This document shows, piece by piece, positions 58,881-64,000 of a stretch of DNA of 64,000 nt (its first letter is position 1; every line of letters begins with the position of its first letter). The position numbers and the translations under genes were made by a program. The stretch covers positions 6,229,501 to 6,293,500 of the forward strand of contig NZ_AP025343.1 in NCBI RefSeq assembly GCF_021654775.1, read 5' to 3'. A model generated the notes under the pieces. That model worked only from the letters and a program-made list of their open reading frames with translations, was not told where the DNA came from and did no database searches. The stretch is from Paenibacillus azoreducens. Lineage in GTDB: Bacteria > Bacillota > Bacilli > Paenibacillales > Paenibacillaceae.

Positions 58881-60815
58881 ATGGTCAAAAGGAAATGGTT
58901 CGCTTCTCTTCTGCTAAGCGCAGGTTTGCTGGTCGGCTCCATCGGAAGCGCCGCCGCGGCGGAAGGAACACCTGGAACTGCGGCTTCGCCAAGCGGCAAG
59001 CATATCACGATCCTGCATACCAATGATATGCATGCGCGCGCAGTCGCCTCGTCGCCTGAGATGGGTTTTGCCAAGGTTAAAGGAATTTTCGATCAATACC
59101 GCAGTCAAAATCCGGACACGCTGACGCTGGATGCGGGCGATACCCTGCATGGTACGCCGTTTGCCACGCTGGTTCGCGGCGAAAGCGTCGTCAAGGTCAT
59201 AAACGAAATGGGTTACGATGCCATGGTTCCCGGCAACCATGATTTCAACTACGGATCGAACCGCTTGATCGAGCTGTCCCAAATGCTCAAATTCCCGATC
59301 ATTAGCTCCAACGTTAAAAAATCGGATGGAACGGATCTCTTTAAACCTTATATCATCAAAGAAATTAACGGCGTCAAAATCGGAATCATCGGCTTCAGTA
59401 CGCCGGAAACCGCCTATAAAACAAGTCCCAAAAACGTAGAAGGCCTCAAGTTCGTCGATCCGGCCGTCGAAGCCAAAAAGGCGGTGGACGAGTTGAAGGG
59501 CAAAGCGGACGTCATCATCGGCGTCGGCCATCTGGGCGTGGACAAGTCCAGCATCGACACCAGCCTAAAACTGGTGAAGGAAGTGCCAGGCATCGACGTT
59601 TTCATCGACGGTCACAGCCATACCGTGCTTGAACATGGCATGCAGGCCGACAACAACACGCTGATTGCCAGCACCGGCGAATACACCAAAAATGTCGGTG
59701 TCGTCGATCTGTGGGTTGACGGCGGCAAGGTCGTGAAAAAGGAAGCGAAGCTGATCGACGAGAAACAGGCAGCCAACATCCAGCCGGATGGAAAAGTAGC
59801 CTCACTCATCGCTTCCATCCAAAAGGAGCAGGAGCCTGTTCTCAAGGAAAAGGTTGGCGAAACTCCGGTCAAACTTGAGGGCTCCCGTGAAAAAGTCCGT
59901 ACCGGCGAAACGAATCTCGGCGATCTCCTGGCCGATGCCATACGGGATGTGAGCAATTCCGATATCGGCATGACCAACGGCGGCGGCATCCGCGCTTCCA
60001 TCGAAGCCGGAACCATCACCAAGGGAAATATCGTCACCGTGCTGCCATTCGGCAATCAGATCGTGCAGCTGAAAGTTACCGGCGAAGACATCGTAGCCGC
60101 ACTCGAAAACGGCGTATCCGATTATCCGGAGTCCAAAGGCGGATTCCCGCAAGTATCCGGCATCAGCTTTAAAATCGATAAAGCCAAACCAAAAGGCAGC
60201 CGCGTCCATTCCGTCATGGTCGGCGACAAAGCCATCGATCCAAAAGCCGTATATAAGCTTGCCACCAACGACTTTATGTCCATCGGCGGCGATCAATATA
60301 CGATGTTCAGCAAGTATCCGCAAGCAGGAATGTATGGTGCGCTGGATGAAGCGTTGATCTCCTACATTCAAAAAGGCGGCAAAGTGCCTGCCGAAGCTCA
60401 AGGACGGATCACCGAAGGTGCATCTCCTGCAAATCCAGCATCGGCACCGCAACCGGAACCGGCTAAACCAGAAACGACCAAAACAGAAACGACCAAAACA
60501 GAAACGACTGAACCTGCACCAGCCAAACCGGAAACACCGGCTCCTGCACCTCAACCAGAGAAACCAGCGAAACCAGAAACACCGGCTCCCGTACCTCAAC
60601 CAGAGAAACCGGAGACACCTGTCGTTAAACCGCAGCCTGAACCAACCAAACCGGCTCCGGCTCCTGCAGCGGATGTCTATATCGTGCAAAAAGGCGATAA
60701 TCTTACCTCGATTGCCGAGAAGTACGGAACAACCTGGAGAGTGCTGCAAAAACTGAACCACATCAAAAATCCTAACATGATCTATCCAGGACAAAAAATC
60801 AAACTGCCAGCCTAA
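58881..60815 (+). CDS. Secreted 5'-nucleotidase/metallophosphatase with C-terminal LysM
   Basis: 644 residues. Signal peptide about 1-27 (WFASLLLSAGLLVGSIGSAAAA). Metallophosphatase domain: ILHTNDMHAR, DAGDTLHGTP, VPGNHDFNYG, GVGHLGVD, DGHSHTVLEHG. 5'-nucleotidase C-domain: TNLGDLLADAIRDVS, MTNGGGIRASIEAGTIT, LPFGNQIVQLKVTGED, ATNDFMSIGGDQYTMF. Then a Pro/Glu/Lys-rich spacer of repeated ETTKTET and PAPQPEKP-type text and a LysM module (YIVQKGDNLTSIAEKYGTTW). It releases phosphate from extracellular nucleotides while held to the wall by LysM. RBS AGGAGG 13 nt before ATG. Confidence 0.92.
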   Translation: MVKRKWFASLLLSAGLLVGSIGSAAAAEGTPGTAASPSGKHITILHTNDMHARAVASSPEMGFAKVKGIFDQYRSQNPDTLTLDAGDTLHGTPFATLVRGESVVKVINEMGYDAMVPGNHDFNYGSNRLIELSQMLKFPIISSNVKKSDGTDLFKPYIIKEINGVKIGIIGFSTPETAYKTSPKNVEGLKFVDPAVEAKKAVDELKGKADVIIGVGHLGVDKSSIDTSLKLVKEVPGIDVFIDGHSHTVLEHGMQADNNTLIASTGEYTKNVGVVDLWVDGGKVVKKEAKLIDEKQAANIQPDGKVASLIASIQKEQEPVLKEKVGETPVKLEGSREKVRTGETNLGDLLADAIRDVSNSDIGMTNGGGIRASIEAGTITKGNIVTVLPFGNQIVQLKVTGEDIVAALENGVSDYPESKGGFPQVSGISFKIDKAKPKGSRVHSVMVGDKAIDPKAVYKLATNDFMSIGGDQYTMFSKYPQAGMYGALDEALISYIQKGGKVPAEAQGRITEGASPANPASAPQPEPAKPETTKTETTKTETTEPAPAKPETPAPAPQPEKPAKPETPAPVPQPEKPETPVVKPQPEPTKPAPAPAADVYIVQKGDNLTSIAEKYGTTWRVLQKLNHIKNPNMIYPGQKIKLPA

Positions 60816-60837
60816 TCAGGCTCGCTGCACAAATGCA

Positions 60838-60886
60838 AAGGAGCTGTACCCTGCCAGATCATGGCGAACGGTACAGCTCCTTTTTT
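60838..60886. terminator. Terminator between the nucleotidase and transglutaminase genes
   Basis: AAGGAGCTGTACC and GGTACAGCTCCTT form a 13-bp stem followed by T-run. It serves the nucleotidase gene; the A/T symmetry is weaker for the opposite direction. Confidence 0.9.
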
Positions 60887-60906
60887 CACAATTTTGCTAT
60901 TCCGAT

Positions 60907-62061
60907 TTACGAGAGAACTCCATCCCGGATATGTGTGGCCGAAAAATTCGGCGGATTAAACCAGTCGCCGCTTTTGGCCCAAGTAGGGTCCAGCGGGATC
61001 CACTTTTTCTTTTCGCTTAAATATACTTCATTCCAGGCATGCGGGCCGTAGCCGCCCTGCCCGTTATAGCCTTGACCGGTAACAACCCGGACCTGCAGCC
61101 CTTGCGAACGGGCCATTACGGCATAAAGGCGGGCATAATCGATACAAACCCCTTTTTTCGTGTCGAACGTGTTTTGAGGCGTTTGTTCGTGCCAAACTCC
61201 CCTTTGCTCATAATCATCAACCTTGCCATAGTCATATTGAACTCTGGTACCTACCCAATCGTACAAACGTCTGGCTTTGTCTTCATCGGTTTTTGCGCCG
61301 TTGACAATGTCAGCCGCAGCCGCATCGATGTCGTCCGGAATCGCATGGTCGATCACCTCATATTTGCGCTGCATGATACCGCTGAGTTCTTTTTCCACGG
61401 CTTTCGTAAATACCGGCAGTTTCTCCTTCACCAGTTGCCCTGATATAGGCTCAAGTACCCGTTGCGCCCCTTCCTGATAAATCGGGGAAGCTTCCACGTA
61501 ACGGGTAAAAGCGGTATTCGGATACAGCGATACGTACACAAACAGCAAAGCCACGACAACCATACAGCGTGCCGCGCCGATCAGCAGACCGATAACCGCT
61601 CCCGACAGACGGCTGAGAATCGATGAGGACTTTTGAGTGCCGGGCGCGAACAACGCTCCCTTCCCGCCGAATATCAGCACTGTTAGCCAGCGCAGCAGCA
61701 GGCGGATAATACTATAACTGAGGATAAACAACACGGCGAACCGCAGCAGCGGAAAATCAGCCATCGAAGAAATAAACGTATAATAAAGCTGTTCCCATGT
61801 TTTTAAGTCACGGTTCGGAAAGGTACTCGTATATTGTGCGAGCCACTCCTGCACTTTAGGGGATACCCATAATGTGAAAGGAATCGACATTACCAAAGCC
61901 ACCAAAATAAAAACTCCCTCCCTCAGCAGGGAGAGAAGTCTTCCGGCCGAACGGGACGCTCCCCGGCTCCAGCCTTGAAGGAATGAGACCAGGATGATCA
62001 GCAGCAGGAAAATCGACACCACATTTAACTCCTGCACGCTTTTTATCCATGATTGCAGCAT
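60907..62061 (-). CDS. Transglutaminase-domain membrane protein
   Basis: 384 residues from ATG 62061 (GGAGG 7 nt upstream). At least four membrane spans in the first ~200 residues (FLLLIILVSFLQGW; VFILVALVMSIPFTLWV; LRFAVLFILSYSIIRLLL; IGLLIGAARCMVVVALLFVYV), a CvpA-like arrangement. The C-terminal transglutaminase-like core has the catalytic Cys in GVCIDYARLYAVMARSQG, His in GPHAWNEVY and Asp in WIPLDPTWA. The active site should face outside. Substrate unknown; such proteins may act on wall peptides or crosslinks. Linked with the small membrane gene upstream. Confidence 0.85.
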   Translation of the reverse strand: MLQSWIKSVQELNVVSIFLLLIILVSFLQGWSRGASRSAGRLLSLLREGVFILVALVMSIPFTLWVSPKVQEWLAQYTSTFPNRDLKTWEQLYYTFISSMADFPLLRFAVLFILSYSIIRLLLRWLTVLIFGGKGALFAPGTQKSSSILSRLSGAVIGLLIGAARCMVVVALLFVYVSLYPNTAFTRYVEASPIYQEGAQRVLEPISGQLVKEKLPVFTKAVEKELSGIMQRKYEVIDHAIPDDIDAAAADIVNGAKTDEDKARRLYDWVGTRVQYDYGKVDDYEQRGVWHEQTPQNTFDTKKGVCIDYARLYAVMARSQGLQVRVVTGQGYNGQGGYGPHAWNEVYLSEKKKWIPLDPTWAKSGDWFNPPNFSATHIRDGVLS

Positions 62062-62097
62062 ATGACGACCTCCCTCCATGGTATCACAGGGAAAAAA

Positions 62098-62547
62098 CTA
62101 TTTGGCCGCATTTCCATTTGCTTTGGATTCATTGATAAAAGACTGTACGGTGTCATTGATCTTCCACTTCCCGAGCGATACGCCGCGGAGCGAAACATCT
62201 ACCTTGTCTTTGCCCTTTTCGCCCTTAAGCTCCAAATTCGGCGTTGTAATCGTAAAGTTCCCGGCTGCATCCGCTATATATTTTGCTTCTTTTGCTTCCT
62301 TCATCATCAGGTTCATCGCTTCGCTTTTTAGCGTATCCACGGTTTCCGTCGTCACGTCATTCACGACATCCTTGATCTTCTCCAGCGAAACGCCGCTGTA
62401 CACTACCAGCGCAATGACGATAATGATCGCGATTGCCCATTTCACCATCGTTTTGACCAGACCAAGGACCACGAACAGCACAATGAGAGCAATAACGATG
62501 ATTAACCAGTTTTGCTGTAAAAAATCGGACCATACTTGCGTATTCAT
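62098..62547 (-). CDS. Small membrane protein of unknown function
   Basis: 149 residues from ATG 62547 (GGAG 6 nt upstream; ATG 62553 and 62565 are possible). One or two adjacent spans at residues ~13-48 (LIIVIALIVLFVVLGLVKTMVKWAIAIIIVIALVVYS, in pieces), then an outside part with VNDVTTETVDTLKSEAMNLM and FTITTPNLELKGEKGKDKVDV. Followed after 36 bp by the transglutaminase gene, so the two probably form one operon. No family recognised. Confidence 0.65.
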   Translation of the reverse strand: MNTQVWSDFLQQNWLIIVIALIVLFVVLGLVKTMVKWAIAIIIVIALVVYSGVSLEKIKDVVNDVTTETVDTLKSEAMNLMMKEAKEAKYIADAAGNFTITTPNLELKGEKGKDKVDVSLRGVSLGKWKINDTVQSFINESKANGNAAK

Positions 62548-62565
62548 TTCCATCTCCACTCCCAT

Positions 62566-63094
62566 CAGCCAATACTTGAATCAGACCCTACGGACCAAAG
62601 CCTGTGTTAAAAATAACTCAAAAAGTCTGCTTTTGATAAGAAAACCAATCGAGGCAATTCAAGGATGAGCGACCGCGATGCAAAGGTAGATTTTCTTCGG
62701 CAAGCGGACTGCCTTTCCATGATCGTCCGTTGAAAAGACGTTCTTATTATACATGATTCTATTACACCCTGTCAGCTTTCGCTATTTTTAGGCGGTTTCC
62801 CCTTCTCTTCAAGACTTTATCGATATTGAAAATAGGGGTCTAATCCGGAGCGTACAAGCGTACAAGTAGAGTGAATGAACCAAAGGAGAATATACGGGAG
62901 GAATCTATCCAGAGGGATTGGATCCACGGTCAGCGTAAACAAACAATCTAGAGATATTGGATCCACGGTCAGTGTAAACAGGGACAATCTATTCAGAGAG
63001 ATTCGATTCACGGTCAATTAAACGCGGACAATCTATCCTCCCCCGTGTTCATTCCGACCCACACGTATGTGATGTATGGAAAGGAGCTGCTCAG
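62566..63094. other. Intergenic region with three-copy ~43-bp repeat
   Basis: No gene. From 62902 to about 63037 three units of about 43 bp begin AATCTA (62902, 62945, 62986) and contain GGATCCACGGTCAGYGTAAA or the variant CGATTCACGGTCAATTAAA; a fourth start stands at 63030. The reverse-strand frame here merely reads the repeat. Confidence 0.7.
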
Positions 63095-64000
63095 GTGAAA
63101 ACCGCGATTTGGCTGTATATGTTTTTGTTTCTCGCTTTTTTTGATCTCCATGCCCAGTATCCCATTTTAACTCCGTTTGCCGTGTCTCTCGGGGCAGCGC
63201 CTGTTTTTATCGGCTGGATGATGGGCATTTACGCCCTTACGCATCTGCCAGGAAACTTAATCGCAGGAACCGTGATCGACAAACACGGCAGCCGCCGTTA
63301 TATCATCTTCAGCCTCGTTTCGGCCGGAATCGTGCTGCTGCTTCAATCTCAGATTCATTACCCTTGGCAGCTGCTTCTGCTTCGGTCCATTAGCGGTTTT
63401 GTTCTGGCTTTCCTTTCCCCCGCCTGTCTGGCGCTGCTGGCCTCACTATCCTCCGACAAAGTGACTCAAGGCAAATTAATGTCCGGTCATGGCGTTGTCC
63501 ATACGCTTGCTTCGGTCGTATCGCCAGCTGCAGGGGCATTTATCGTTGCCAAAGCCGGCTATTCGGCGACCTTCCAAAGCCTGGGCTGGTTATTGATTGC
63601 CACGGGTGTCATGGCTGTCTTCAGCATACCCCGAACGCTTCACCAAACGGCGCATTCAGCCGCTCATCCCGACGGGGAGACTGCACAAGCTGTGCCAGCA
63701 TTCCCGGTGCCTTGGCGAATCTATATATTGCCTTTTGTCATGTCATGCTCTCAAGGAATTTTATTCTTCGAGCTTCCTTTGCGTTCCGTCGGCATGGATG
63801 GCATCATGTCAACCGGCATCCTTTTTTCCATTATGAGCATCGGTGCATTGGTGACGCTGAGCATGCTTTTCGTCAACCGCTACTCCCCTTTTAAAAGAGT
63901 TCTCGGCGGCCTATTGCTGCTTGCGGTTTGCTTTTATTGCCTCGCAGCCATTCAATCGATTCCGCTGACAGTGGCCCTGTTTATTCTCGGGACTGCCAAA
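63095..64000 (+). CDS. MFS transporter, cut off by the window end
   Basis: 302 residues visible from GTG 63095 (AAAGGAG 8 nt upstream), open to the edge. KTAIWLYMFLFLAFFDLHAQ, GAAPVFIGWMMGIYALTHLPGN, then the MFS loop 2-3 signature AGTVIDKHGSRRYIIFSLVS and about nine membrane spans so far, with a soluble loop (QTAHSAAHPDGETAQAVPAF) in the middle. Transports a small molecule by proton coupling, substrate unknown. Probably about 390 residues complete. Confidence 0.88.
   Translation, partial: MKTAIWLYMFLFLAFFDLHAQYPILTPFAVSLGAAPVFIGWMMGIYALTHLPGNLIAGTVIDKHGSRRYIIFSLVSAGIVLLLQSQIHYPWQLLLLRSISGFVLAFLSPACLALLASLSSDKVTQGKLMSGHGVVHTLASVVSPAAGAFIVAKAGYSATFQSLGWLLIATGVMAVFSIPRTLHQTAHSAAHPDGETAQAVPAFPVPWRIYILPFVMSCSQGILFFELPLRSVGMDGIMSTGILFSIMSIGALVTLSMLFVNRYSPFKRVLGGLLLLAVCFYCLAAIQSIPLTVALFILGTAK

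Noticed and set aside
62817..63017. 66-codon reverse-strand frame with repeated TVDPISLD
   Set aside because: It only reads the 43-bp direct repeats.

Overview
The window looks like chromosome of a Gram-positive spore former of the Paenibacillus type. This is inferred from strong AGGAGG-type ribosome binding sites with GTG/TTG starts, a SleB-type cell wall hydrolase, a Sigma_reg-type anti-sigma factor, a PBSX-like phage-tail gene order and many palindromic intergenic repeats. No rRNA, tRNA or CRISPR array was found.

Left part (1-22 kb) is ordinary chromosome broken by repeats: a cut-off diacylglycerol glucosyltransferase-like gene, a ferritin-like protein, an UPF0173 hydrolase, a SleB-type hydrolase, an RNA 2',3'-cyclic phosphodiesterase, a D-2-hydroxyacid dehydrogenase, a TRM11-like methyltransferase, a luciferase-like oxidoreductase, dGTPase, an ECF sigma/anti-sigma pair with a recognisable self-promoter, and a five-gene oligopeptide/dipeptide ABC importer. 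Between them lie an eight-copy 115-bp structured tandem array, a MITE-like family with CTATATAAGTTGAAC ends, and a modular family built from two direct and two inverted copies of a ~20-nt motif.

Centre (22.2-57.3 kb), all read leftward, holds two consecutive contractile-tail loci with the PBSX order xkdJ-K-M-N-tape measure-P-Q-R-S-T-U-fibres-XhlA/holin-lysozyme. No terminase, portal, capsid or integrase genes were found. I read them as two tandem R-type tailocins (phage-tail-like bacteriocins). T2 (41.0-55.1 kb) is next to the regulators; T1 (22.2-39.6 kb) is further downstream, and a decayed IS3 element lies between them. Both have a LexA-like box and a conserved leader with an intrinsic terminator. 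Both have a tail assembly chaperone with an A AAA AAC slippery site and a long -1 extension. They end in near-identical holin and lysozyme genes, while sheath, tube, tape measure and fibres have diverged. T1 has two fibre cassettes (a 7-repeat likely beta-propeller and a glycine-rich fibre); T2 has one YadA-head-repeat fibre with a Peptidase_G2-like end. Decayed remnants of xkdI-like genes in T1 point to origin from a full prophage.

Just upstream (56.8-58.8 kb) lie an ArpU-family late activator and a divergent Xre repressor/ImmA metalloprotease pair, the PBSX-like control set. The right end carries a secreted LysM 5'-nucleotidase, a transglutaminase-domain membrane protein, a small membrane protein and the start of an MFS transporter.
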